Positions 1-6,933 of a stretch of 64,000 nucleotides of DNA are shown here, one piece after another. The stretch covers positions 1-64,000 of the forward strand of contig NZ_RJTN01000019.1 in NCBI RefSeq assembly GCF_005497185.1. Reading direction: 5' to 3'. The stretch's first letter is position 1. Each line of letters opens with the position of its first letter. This DNA is from Pectobacterium polonicum (lineage in GTDB: Bacteria > Pseudomonadota > Gammaproteobacteria > Enterobacterales > Enterobacteriaceae). Below the pieces are notes generated by a model, which was given only the letters and a program-made list of their open reading frames with translations, had not been told where the DNA came from and searched no databases. The position numbers and the translations under genes are program-made.

Positions 1-564
1 CATTTCCTGTGGGAAGGCTTTCGGCTGTTGCAGGCCAGACACGCTGACCGGACAGAAAGTTATGTTTATGACCCAAACGTCTGGTGGTCGCCGTTAGCGC
101 GTATCACCCGGCAAGCGGGAGCACACGACGGCGATATCCGCTGGTTCAACACCGACCTGAACGGCGCTCCGCTGGAGATGACCGATGCAGACGGCGCCGT
201 CCGCTGGAGCGGTGATTACGGCACCTTCGGTGCCATCAACGGACAGACGCAGGACAGCGAAGGACTGCGCCACGGCAAACCGGTGGAATCCCAGCCGCTA
301 CGCTACGCCGGGCAATATGCGGATGACGAAACGGGGTTGCACTACAACCTATTCCGCTACTATGATCCCACCGTAGGCCGGTTTACGACGCAGGACCCGA
401 TAGGGCTGGCGGGGGGAGATAACCTGTATGCGTATGCGCCGAATCTTATTAGTTGGATCGATCCGCTGGGATTGTCTACTTGTTCATTATCTGGCAATAT
501 GATAAAAAATCAGATGGTACAGACCTTATTACAATTCCTGAAACAGCGACAGTTCGTAAATTAA
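1..564 (+). CDS. Rhs-family protein, 3' end of core (5' end outside window)
   Basis: The reading frame is open from base 1, so this is the C-terminal part of a larger Rhs/YD-repeat protein. It shows the signature closing the Rhs core: YDPTVGRF, then DPIGLAGG, NLYAYAPN and WIDPLGL at about residues 120-158 of the visible part. In this family the core forms a cage around a variable C-terminal toxin, and self-cleavage occurs just after the DPxGL motif. In this frame only about 31 residues follow DPLGL before a TAA at 562-564, and they do not resemble a toxin. The expected toxin sequence continues in another frame (next entry), so the gene is either frameshifted or expressed by slippage on the A-run at 504-509. 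The core is GC-richer than the following tip, as is usual for Rhs genes with exchanged tips. Confidence 0.85.
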   Translation, partial: HFLWEGFRLLQARHADRTESYVYDPNVWWSPLARITRQAGAHDGDIRWFNTDLNGAPLEMTDADGAVRWSGDYGTFGAINGQTQDSEGLRHGKPVESQPLRYAGQYADDETGLHYNLFRYYDPTVGRFTTQDPIGLAGGDNLYAYAPNLISWIDPLGLSTCSLSGNMIKNQMVQTLLQFLKQRQFVN

Positions 565-857
565 CTCCACCTGAAGGTTATGTTGGTAACTATGGATATG
601 AATATAAATGGATTAATTCATCGGGAAGTAAAACTACTGTTCGTATTCATGGTATAGATGCAACTGCCCCAGCCGGTTCAAATGCTAGTCAGGGATGGGT
701 TGTTCGAATAATGTATGAAAAGAAAAGCATGGACATGCATGGTAATTATCATCCTCCTGATATTTTTAAGGGGTCTAGTCCTAGTTACAGCCCTAGCATT
801 ATAAATGATGTTCATATTCCTATCGAGCAACCTACAGTTTTTCCTTGGGTAAAATAG
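507..857 (+). CDS. Rhs C-terminal toxin tip in shifted frame, polymorphic toxin type 30-like
   Basis: From about base 507 to the TAG at 855-857 the coding potential moves to the -1 frame relative to the Rhs core. The translated tip runs KKSDGTDLITIP, then NYGYEYKW, RIHGIDATAPAGSNASQGW, FHPP-like NYHPPDIF, and ends NDVHIPIE...FPWVK. The RxHGxD, APAGSNA and HIPI elements remind me of the Ntox30 (polymorphic toxin type 30) family, proposed to be nucleases; that is recalled, not searched. Adding one A to the six-A run at 504-509 would fuse this frame to the core as MIKKSDGTDL. The frame is also open back to about 453 but has no convincing start there. It ends one base before the next gene's ATG, the usual toxin-immunity arrangement. 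Strongly AT-rich compared with the core. Confidence 0.6.
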   Translation, partial: KSDGTDLITIPETATVRKLTPPEGYVGNYGYEYKWINSSGSKTTVRIHGIDATAPAGSNASQGWVVRIMYEKKSMDMHGNYHPPDIFKGSSPSYSPSIINDVHIPIEQPTVFPWVK

Positions 858-858
858 A

Positions 859-1233
859 ATGAATGATAAAAATATTTTCATTAAAAACAAAATGAAAGAA
901 ATTTCTAGTGCTTTGATTAGTAATCAGCCTTTTTTAGATGACTTAATCGGAGAAATTAGTGATTTATTCTCATCGGCTTATAAACGGGAGTTTATTGCTG
1001 ATAACGATACAATTCAAGATTTATGGTTTTTTTTATTCGATATATTTATTCGCAGCGATAGCAATAATGTCAAGTTTGATATAATTAGCACGATGTGTGA
1101 CATGTATATATATCAATCAAATGTCGGTCTTGAATTAAGTCTGCATAACATAGAACAGTGGAGAAAAAAATTTCAGGCAGGAGAGTCATCTCCAGAGATA
1201 ATTGACTGCATCGACGATATGTTATCGATGTAA
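859..1233 (+). CDS. Putative immunity protein to the adjacent Rhs toxin tip
   Basis: A 124-residue acidic protein with no signal peptide and no family I recognise. It starts one base after the toxin-tip stop codon, with no strong Shine-Dalgarno sequence, so translational coupling to the tip is likely. Helical, hydrophobic and acidic segments (for example DDLIGEISDLFSSAYKREF at about 24-42) and very low GC fit a cytoplasmic immunity protein that binds its cognate toxin. A rho-independent terminator follows directly. The function is inferred only from position behind an Rhs tip, and the pairing should be specific to that tip. Confidence 0.6.
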   Translation: MNDKNIFIKNKMKEISSALISNQPFLDDLIGEISDLFSSAYKREFIADNDTIQDLWFFLFDIFIRSDSNNVKFDIISTMCDMYIYQSNVGLELSLHNIEQWRKKFQAGESSPEIIDCIDDMLSM

Positions 1234-1252
1234 AAGCGTCTTTGAAAAAATT

Positions 1253-1293
1253 AATAGCCGGAAGCGATCCCGACGATCCTTCCGGCTATTTTT
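1253..1293 (+). terminator. Rho-independent terminator after the Rhs immunity gene
   Basis: A 12-bp perfect inverted repeat (AATAGCCGGAAG / CTTCCGGCTATT) with a 14-base loop is followed by a short T-rich tail. It ends the Rhs tip-immunity transcript and separates it from the Rhs remnant downstream. Confidence 0.8.
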
Positions 1294-1332
1294 ATCTGCT
1301 GTTTACTCCGTGTGATGTCAGAGAGTAATCTC

Positions 1333-1599
1333 CGTCTCAATCACTATCTTACCTGTGACTGGTTGCACCGGGAAATCACCCGCGCTCAGGGACGACCGGC
1401 GTGAACAACGGCGGACATATGATCGTTTAGGCCGCCTGCCCAAAGCGCGGGGCCGCAGGGGGAATTTGTCGCCCGCTATGGTTATGACGCGCTGGGTAGA
1501 CGCACCCGTAAAACGGTTGTCTGGGGCGAAAACGGAAAGCTGGAGGAGTACCGGTTAATGGCTGAAACTTCTGACGCTTCAAAAAGGGTGTGGAGCTAA
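1333..1599 (+). pseudogene. Degenerate Rhs core fragment
   Basis: No intact frame exists, but pieces of an Rhs core are readable in different frames: CDWLHREITRAQGRPA around 1346-1400 ending at a stop, RTYDRLGRLPK near 1415-1445, and FVARYGYDALGRRTRK around 1465-1515, continuing to MAETSDASKRVWS and a stop near 1599. These match the HREI..(S/T)R.QG, YDRLGRL and YDALGRR motifs of Rhs repeats. It is probably left from an earlier tip exchange, where an old core-tip junction and its immunity gene were displaced downstream by recombination. It has at least two frame breaks and no start. Confidence 0.7.
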
Positions 1600-1651
1600 A
1601 ATGGGTGTGCTTACAGTTACAGCTTATCCATACATGTTGGGAGATTGAATT

Positions 1652-2137
1652 ATGGATATAAAACTAAAAATAAATGAAAAACCTATTGAATTAGATGAGT
1701 TTTTAGATGAAGAAGAAATGGATTTGTCTCCATTTGGTTTTTGTCTTGTTGAACTGTCCCAATATATTAATGGTTCAATATATATATTCGTTGACGAAGA
1801 GTTAAATATCGAGCTAGATTTATTTTCTGATTTCATGGTGTGTTTTGAAGAAATTTTAGATTCTATAACATCAGCAAAACTATCAATCTATAAAAAAGGG
1901 GATATGTGGTTTTGCGAGCAAGGATCTGATTTTCACATATATTATGAGGTGAATAGAAATGCCATTACATTGTCTTATGTGAAGGGAAGAGAGATAGGGA
2001 TTATCAACAGGAGTATACCTGACTTTTCAATTCAAATTGATTCATTAGAATACGTCAGGATCTGGGAGAATATTTTTAAAAAATTAATTTTTATTTTTGA
2101 AAAAAAACTTAATAAAAAAATAAACCTTCCTTTTTGA
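1652..2137 (+). CDS. Hypothetical AT-rich protein, likely orphan Rhs immunity
   Basis: A 161-residue acidic protein with no recognised domain. It has a plausible Shine-Dalgarno sequence (GGGAG about 9 bases before the ATG). The N-terminal third is strongly acidic (LDEFLDEEEMDLSPF), followed by alternating hydrophobic segments typical of small alpha/beta immunity proteins such as the SUFU/Imm type, but I cannot assign one. It lies directly behind a degenerate Rhs core and shares the low GC of the genes around it, so it is best read as the immunity gene of a displaced Rhs tip that has itself been lost. No toxin partner is visible next to it. Confidence 0.55.
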   Translation: MDIKLKINEKPIELDEFLDEEEMDLSPFGFCLVELSQYINGSIYIFVDEELNIELDLFSDFMVCFEEILDSITSAKLSIYKKGDMWFCEQGSDFHIYYEVNRNAITLSYVKGREIGIINRSIPDFSIQIDSLEYVRIWENIFKKLIFIFEKKLNKKINLPF

Positions 2138-2195
2138 TTATCAAGAATAAAATTATGAAGGATTCCATATGATAATTCACTATTTTTATCATCCG

Positions 2196-2332
2196 CTAAA
2201 GATTAGTCTCGTTATCAATCAAAAATCTTCCGCTTTCGAGGGTAACAGTAATCGGTATCCCAGCCATAGTCAACTCTTGGTAGTTCAGTTTATCGGGGTG
2301 CTTGCATAGGTCTATAAAAATAAGAGGTGGTG
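2196..2332 (-). pseudogene. Possible short coding remnant, minus strand
   Basis: The minus strand here has an open stretch of about 45 codons ending in TAG, reading IDLCKHPDKLNYQE then MAGIPITVTLESGRF. The composition looks protein-like, but there is no start with a ribosome binding site and no family I recognise. It could be debris of a cassette inverted relative to the Rhs locus. It is also the only content I see between the two orphan genes. Low confidence. Confidence 0.2.
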
Positions 2333-2338
2333 GTTAAT

Positions 2339-2695
2339 ATGAATATGAAAGAAATAGAGACTAAATATGGTATCATTTATGGGAGAAATGCTCTTATTTT
2401 ATTAAGTACAGAGTTGAAATTTCATCCATTCGAATTAATTGTTAAATCATCTCTATCTTTAGCGGCGTGTAAGCCTGTAATAAGTAATGAAAAGGATGTT
2501 CCTATAATTTTTTTATTTTCTAACATAGAGAGCTTATCTATATATAAGGTCGATGATTATCTCTATGAAAAATATACTTCATCAAGTTTTGATGAAGTTG
2601 ACGGGGAATATAAAAATGGTAATAGAAGGTTCGTATTAAGCACCTACGATCATGTTTTTGATGTTATTGGCAAGTGTGAAATAATATATGAATAA
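2339..2695 (+). CDS. Hypothetical AT-rich protein, possible orphan immunity
   Basis: About 118 residues, no signal peptide, no recognised domain. The chosen ATG lies 11 bases after an AAGAGG sequence; another ATG is two codons later, and an upstream GTG at 2327 is less likely because it overlaps the Shine-Dalgarno. The protein has alternating hydrophobic strands (IIYGRNALILL; DVPIIFLFSNIESLSIY) like small immunity proteins. It closes the run of AT-rich genes behind the Rhs locus. Function is inferred from context only. Confidence 0.5.
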   Translation: MNMKEIETKYGIIYGRNALILLSTELKFHPFELIVKSSLSLAACKPVISNEKDVPIIFLFSNIESLSIYKVDDYLYEKYTSSSFDEVDGEYKNGNRRFVLSTYDHVFDVIGKCEIIYE

Positions 2696-2697
2696 CT

Positions 2698-2749
2698 ATA
2701 CCCGTCATACTTCGAACTGCATGTGCGTTAGTTGCGTTGACTCACCCAC
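2698..2749. repeat. Truncated copy of palindromic intergenic repeat (right end)
   Basis: The sequence ATACCCGTCATACTTCGAAC followed by TGCATGTGCGTTAGTTGCGTT matches, in inverse orientation, the right-hand end of the full element at 18446-18643. Only one end is present; the dppF terminator hairpin follows where the rest of the element would be. Confidence 0.65.
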
Positions 2750-2779
2750 GCCCCGGAAAAGCAAGCGTGGGTGAGTCAA
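2737..2779 (-). terminator. Bidirectional terminator after dppF
   Basis: A perfect 15-bp inverted repeat (TTGACTCACCCACGC / GCGTGGGTGAGTCAA) lies just after the dppF stop codon. Long GC-rich stem, no long T-run on the minus strand. Its CTCACCC arm overlaps the truncated intergenic repeat, so the hairpin may be built partly from it. Confidence 0.7.
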
Positions 2780-2786
2780 AGGCAAA

Positions 2787-3797
2787 CTAGGCGATTGCAG
2801 TGCCCTGTTCGTCCTGATCGACGGCAAAGCAGGCAACCTGCTGTTCGCCGTAGGTTTTCAGCTGCGGTTGGAACTGGGTGCAGGTGCTGAAACAGCGCTG
2901 ACAGCGGGCGTTGAACGCGCAGCCCGGCGGTGGATTCAGCGGGCTAGGCAGCTCACCGGTCAGCTTGATGCGCTCGCGGCGTAAATCCGGGTTCAGACGC
3001 GGCGTCGCGGAAAGTAACGCCTGCGTATACGGGTGACGCGGATTGTTGAAAATGGCATCTTTACTGCCCTTCTCAACACAGCGCCCCAGATACATCACCA
3101 TCACTTCATCAGCAATATGCTCAACCACGGACAGATCGTGCGAGATGAAGACGTAAGACAGCCCCATATCCTGCTGCAAGTCCATCATCAGGTTCAGTAC
3201 CTGCGCGCGTACCGATACGTCCAACGCCGAAACCGGCTCATCGGCAATCACTACGTCTGGGTCCAGCATCAACCCACGGGCGATTGCGATACGCTGACGC
3301 TGGCCGCCGGAGAACATATGCGGATAGCGGTCATAATGCTCCGTTTTCAGCCCGACTTTCGCCATCATCGCCAGCGCTTTTTCACGACGTTCTGCTTTCG
3401 ACAGTTCGGTGTTGATCTGGAGAGGTTCTTCCAGGATCTGGCCGACTTTCTTACGCGGGTTTAGCGATCCGTAAGGATTCTGGAAAACGATCTGGATCTT
3501 CTGCCGACGCAGCTTCTGCGCTTGCGGATCGGGTTTCAGCAGATCCTGCCCCTGATAGTACAGTTCGCCATCCGATGGGATTTCGATCATCGTCAGCAGA
3601 CGACCCAGCGTGGATTTTCCACAGCCGGATTCCCCCACCACCGCCAGCGTCTTACCGCGCTCCAGCGTAAAGGACACGCCGTCCAGCGCTTTCACCATCC
3701 GCTCTGGCGCAAAAAAGCCCTTTTTCACCGGATAGTGCTTTTTCAAATCGATCGCATGCAGCAAGTACGGCTGCGATGTGGCATTCAGTTCACTCAT
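2787..3797 (-). CDS. dppF: Dipeptide ABC transporter ATP-binding subunit DppF
   Basis: This is one of two ATPases that power dipeptide uptake through DppBC. The 336-residue protein has Walker [10 protein letters not shown] (about 55-63), Q-loop [11 protein letters not shown], signature FSGGQRQR and Walker B VVIADEP, then the C-terminal oligopeptide-transporter domain with Cys residues in GCAFNARC and C..C..C spacing, which in this family can hold an Fe-S cluster. The sequence follows E. coli DppF almost throughout. Its ATG overlaps the dppD stop codon by four bases (ATGA), so the two are translationally coupled. It is the last gene of the operon and a hairpin follows. Confidence 0.96.
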   Translation of the reverse strand: MSELNATSQPYLLHAIDLKKHYPVKKGFFAPERMVKALDGVSFTLERGKTLAVVGESGCGKSTLGRLLTMIEIPSDGELYYQGQDLLKPDPQAQKLRRQKIQIVFQNPYGSLNPRKKVGQILEEPLQINTELSKAERREKALAMMAKVGLKTEHYDRYPHMFSGGQRQRIAIARGLMLDPDVVIADEPVSALDVSVRAQVLNLMMDLQQDMGLSYVFISHDLSVVEHIADEVMVMYLGRCVEKGSKDAIFNNPRHPYTQALLSATPRLNPDLRRERIKLTGELPSPLNPPPGCAFNARCQRCFSTCTQFQPQLKTYGEQQVACFAVDQDEQGTAIA

Positions 3798-4774
3798 AGG
3801 GTCGGCCTCCCCGCATCATCCAGCGGTGTATGACATTTCACCTGACGACCAGGAATATCGCGCAGCCCAGGTTCTTCCTGACGGCAGCGGTCCTGTGCAT
3901 AGGGGCAGCGTGGGTTTAACAGACAGCCGTTCGGGCGATCGTATTTACCCGGCACCACGCCCGGCAGCGATGCCAGACGGGCTTTATCCACCGCAAACTC
4001 TGGCAGCGCACGCAGCAACGCCTGAGTGTACGGATGACGGGGAGCACGGAAAATATCCGCCGCTTTACCCGATTCCACCACCTGCCCGGCATACATCACG
4101 ATGATGTGGTGCGCCGCTTCGGCCACCAGCGCCAAATCGTGCGTAATCAGGATCAGCGCCATATTCTCGCGCTGCTGCAATTCGAGCAGCAGTTCGATAA
4201 TCTGCGCCTGAATGGTCACGTCCAGTGCCGTGGTGGGTTCGTCCGCAATCAACAGCTTTGGTCGGCAGGCAATCGCCATCGCGATCATCACGCGCTGGCT
4301 CATCCCACCGGAAAGCTGGTGTGGATACACGTCAAGACGCGAAGCCGGATCGGGAATCCCAACCAGCGTCAGCAGGTCAATTGCACGCTGACGACGCGTT
4401 TTGCGGTTACCCCCCTGATGCACCTTAATGGCTTCCATGATCTGGTAACCGACGGTGTAACACGGGTTCAAGCTGGTCATCGGGTCCTGGAAAATCATCG
4501 CGACTTCCGAGCCCACCAGATTACGCCGTTCTTTCTCAGAAATTTTCGTTAAATCACGCTGGTTAAATTCCAGCTTGTCGGCCATCACTTTTCCGGGGTA
4601 ATCAATCAATCCCATAATCGCCAGCGAACTGACGGATTTACCGGAACCAGACTCCCCGACGATACCGACGACCTGACCTTGTTCAACCTGGTAGCTGATA
4701 CGATCGACCGCACGAAACGGCAGATCCTCATCACCAAAGTGAACCGACAGTTTATCTACATTGAGCAACGCCAT
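3794..4774 (-). CDS. dppD: Dipeptide ABC transporter ATP-binding subunit DppD
   Basis: Partner ATPase of DppF at the inner membrane. 326 residues from the start MALLNVDKL, which matches E. coli DppD and has a GAGG Shine-Dalgarno; an in-frame upstream ATG at 4819 lies inside dppC and is rejected. Walker [19 protein letters not shown], signature LSGGMSQR, Walker [16 protein letters not shown]-loop LITHDL, and the C-terminal C..RCPY...C region that binds an Fe-S cluster in the family. Encoded 13 bases after dppC and overlapping dppF by four bases. Confidence 0.96.
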   Translation of the reverse strand: MALLNVDKLSVHFGDEDLPFRAVDRISYQVEQGQVVGIVGESGSGKSVSSLAIMGLIDYPGKVMADKLEFNQRDLTKISEKERRNLVGSEVAMIFQDPMTSLNPCYTVGYQIMEAIKVHQGGNRKTRRQRAIDLLTLVGIPDPASRLDVYPHQLSGGMSQRVMIAMAIACRPKLLIADEPTTALDVTIQAQIIELLLELQQRENMALILITHDLALVAEAAHHIIVMYAGQVVESGKAADIFRAPRHPYTQALLRALPEFAVDKARLASLPGVVPGKYDRPNGCLLNPRCPYAQDRCRQEEPGLRDIPGRQVKCHTPLDDAGRPTL

Positions 4775-4787
4775 CTCTCTACCTCTA

Positions 4788-5690
4788 TTACTGCTTGAGT
4801 TTGGGGTCGAGAGCGTCACGCAAGCCGTCCCCCATCAGGTTAAACGCCAATACCGTCAGTAAGATTGCCAGACCGGGGAACGTCACCACCCACCAGGCGC
4901 TTTGCGCAAACTGCAAAACGTCCGACAGCATGGTGCCCCACTCTGGCGTTGGCGGCTGTGCGCCCATACCGAGGAAACCCAAAGCAGCCATATCGAGAAT
5001 GGCGTTAGAAAAACCGAGAGAAGCCTGCACAATCAACGGTGCCAGACAGTTAGGAAGAATGTTGACGAACATCTGGCGTGCCGAGCTAGCGCCCGCCACG
5101 CGTGAAGCGGTGACGTAATCGCGGTTAACTTCCACCAGCACCGCCGCACGAGTCAAACGGACATAGTGCGGCAACGCCACGAAGGTCAACGCCAGCGAGG
5201 CATTCACAATCGAAGGCCCAAAGACAGCGACCAGAACCAGCGCCAGTAACAGGCTTGGCAGTGCCAGCATAATATCGACGATACGCATGATGAGCGCATC
5301 AACCACCCCGCCGAAATATCCCGCCAGCAGGCCGAAAATCACCCCCAACACCAGCGACAGCACAACCACCAGACAGCCGACCAATAGCGACAGGCGCGCG
5401 CCATACATCAGACGGGACAGGACATCACGTCCGACGTCATCCGTTCCCAGAATAAACTGCCAGCTTCCGCCCTCTTGCCAGACCGGCGGACGAAGCAGCG
5501 CATCGCGGAACTGCTCGGCGGGTAAGTGCGGAGCCAACACGTTGGCACCAATGGCGATCATCAGCATCAGTGCGACATACACCATGCCAACAACCGCCCC
5601 TTTGTTACGTTTAAAATAGTGCCAGAATTCCTGTAACGGGGTCATCGGCTTCGGCGCGCTGTTTACAACCGGTTCAGTGACGTGTGTCAT
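4788..5690 (-). CDS. dppC: Dipeptide ABC transporter permease DppC
   Basis: Second inner-membrane permease of the Dpp transporter, forming the channel with DppB. 300 residues with a cytoplasmic N-terminus ([18 protein letters not shown]), about six transmembrane helices and the OppC N-terminal domain with [13 protein letters not shown], followed by the EAA loop region [20 protein letters not shown] that contacts the ATPases. Length equals E. coli DppC. It starts 12 bases after dppB and is followed by dppD after 13 bases, so all are one transcript. Confidence 0.96.
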   Translation of the reverse strand: MTHVTEPVVNSAPKPMTPLQEFWHYFKRNKGAVVGMVYVALMLMIAIGANVLAPHLPAEQFRDALLRPPVWQEGGSWQFILGTDDVGRDVLSRLMYGARLSLLVGCLVVVLSLVLGVIFGLLAGYFGGVVDALIMRIVDIMLALPSLLLALVLVAVFGPSIVNASLALTFVALPHYVRLTRAAVLVEVNRDYVTASRVAGASSARQMFVNILPNCLAPLIVQASLGFSNAILDMAALGFLGMGAQPPTPEWGTMLSDVLQFAQSAWWVVTFPGLAILLTVLAFNLMGDGLRDALDPKLKQ

Positions 5691-5702
5691 CTTAGCCTCC
5701 CC

Positions 5703-6722
5703 TTATTTCTTGTGACGGATGCGTGGGTTAACCACACCGTAGAGCACATCGACCAGCAGGTTCACCAGAATGATCATGGTTGCTACTAGCAGTACGCCGC
5801 CCTGAACCACCGGATAGTCACGACGCTGTAAGGCATCGATCAACCACCGCCCCAAGCCCGGCCACGAGAAGATGGTTTCCGTCAGGATCGCCCCGGCCAG
5901 CATGGTGCCGACCTGCAAACCAATCACTGTCACCACCGGCAGCATCGCATTACGCAACGCGTGCACGACAATCACACGCAGGCGACTCAGCCCTTTGGCG
6001 CGGGCAGTACGAATGTAGTCCTCGCCCAGCACTTCCAGCATCGCGGAACGCGTCATACGCACAATCACCGCCAGCGGAATGGTGCCCAGCACGATAGCAG
6101 GCAGGATCATGTGTTCAACCGCGTCGATAAAGTCGCCTTTTTCGCCCCAGAACAGGGTATCGATCAGCATAAAGCCAGTCAGCGGCATACTGTCATCGAG
6201 GAAAATCGTATCGCTGATACGCCCCGAGACGGGCGTCAGGTTGAGTTGAACGGAGACCAGCATAATCAACATCATGCCCCACCAGAAGATAGGCATGGAG
6301 TAGCCCGTCAGCGCCAGGCCAACAGAAGTATGATCGAAAATAGAACCGCGTTTAACCGCAGCCAGCACACCAACCGGAATCCCAACCGCGATAGCAAACA
6401 GCATCGCGCAGATACCCAGTTCCAGCGTCGCTTTGAAGCGAGGAACAAATTCTTCCCACACGGGGATGCGGCTCTTGAGGGAGATCCCCAGATCGCCCTG
6501 CAACACACCGCCGATATAGTGGATGTATTGCTGCCAAAGCGGCTTATCCAGCCCCATTTCAGCCAGCAATTGCGCATGGCGCTCGGCGGAAATACCACGT
6601 TCCCCCGCCATGATCATGACCGGGTCGCCCGGAATCATGTGCACGAAGGCAAACGTCAACAGGGTGATACCAATAAACGTTGGGATAACGAGTCCCAAAC
6701 GCCGGAGTATGAACTGCAACAT
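5703..6722 (-). CDS. dppB: Dipeptide ABC transporter permease DppB
   Basis: First inner-membrane permease of the Dpp system. 339 residues beginning MLQFILRRLGLVIPTFIGIT, with the periplasmic segment AERHAQLLAEMGLDKPLWQQY typical of DppB/OppB, and the EAA-like motif RTARAKGLSRLRVIVVHALRNA. Length and sequence follow E. coli DppB. It is separated from dppA by about 210 bases that carry a GC-rich hairpin, so it is probably transcribed by read-through from the dppA promoter at a lower level. Confidence 0.96.
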   Translation of the reverse strand: MLQFILRRLGLVIPTFIGITLLTFAFVHMIPGDPVMIMAGERGISAERHAQLLAEMGLDKPLWQQYIHYIGGVLQGDLGISLKSRIPVWEEFVPRFKATLELGICAMLFAIAVGIPVGVLAAVKRGSIFDHTSVGLALTGYSMPIFWWGMMLIMLVSVQLNLTPVSGRISDTIFLDDSMPLTGFMLIDTLFWGEKGDFIDAVEHMILPAIVLGTIPLAVIVRMTRSAMLEVLGEDYIRTARAKGLSRLRVIVVHALRNAMLPVVTVIGLQVGTMLAGAILTETIFSWPGLGRWLIDALQRRDYPVVQGGVLLVATMIILVNLLVDVLYGVVNPRIRHKK

Positions 6723-6853
6723 ATCCCGAACTCTCTATTCATGCCCGTTGGCTCATTGGCCATCAGGCTTATCATTGCTCACAGCCAAAAAATCGTCAGG
6801 AACGATTTTAAAACGTCGTATGCGACGGCCCGCCATAAATCGTTAACGGGCAA

Positions 6854-6905
6854 GAAACCCCGCCTCCACGGCTCCTCTAACGAGAAACCGCAAGGTCGGG
6901 GTTTT
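6854..6905 (-). terminator. Hairpin between dppA and dppB (partial terminator)
   Basis: On the minus strand AAAACCCCGACC pairs with GGCGGGGTTT around a long loop, followed by TTTC. Between a binding-protein gene and its permease genes, such a hairpin commonly limits read-through and protects the 3' end of the binding-protein mRNA, giving more DppA than DppBCDF. The rest of the gap (6723-6853) has a smaller hairpin, AATCGTCAGGAACGATT near 6790-6806, similar to one inside the repeat at 18446-18643. Confidence 0.6.
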
Positions 6906-6933
6906 CAATGTCCGTGAAAAACGAGTGGCTGAC

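Noticed and set aside
1355..1558. 67-codon frame taken as a separate gene
   Set aside because: It mixes frames of a degraded Rhs core; real Rhs motifs appear in other frames, so it is part of a pseudogene.
5961..6917. 318-codon open frame on the plus strand across dppB
   Set aside because: Antisense shadow of dppB; rich in His, Gln, Asn and Arg, with no family features.
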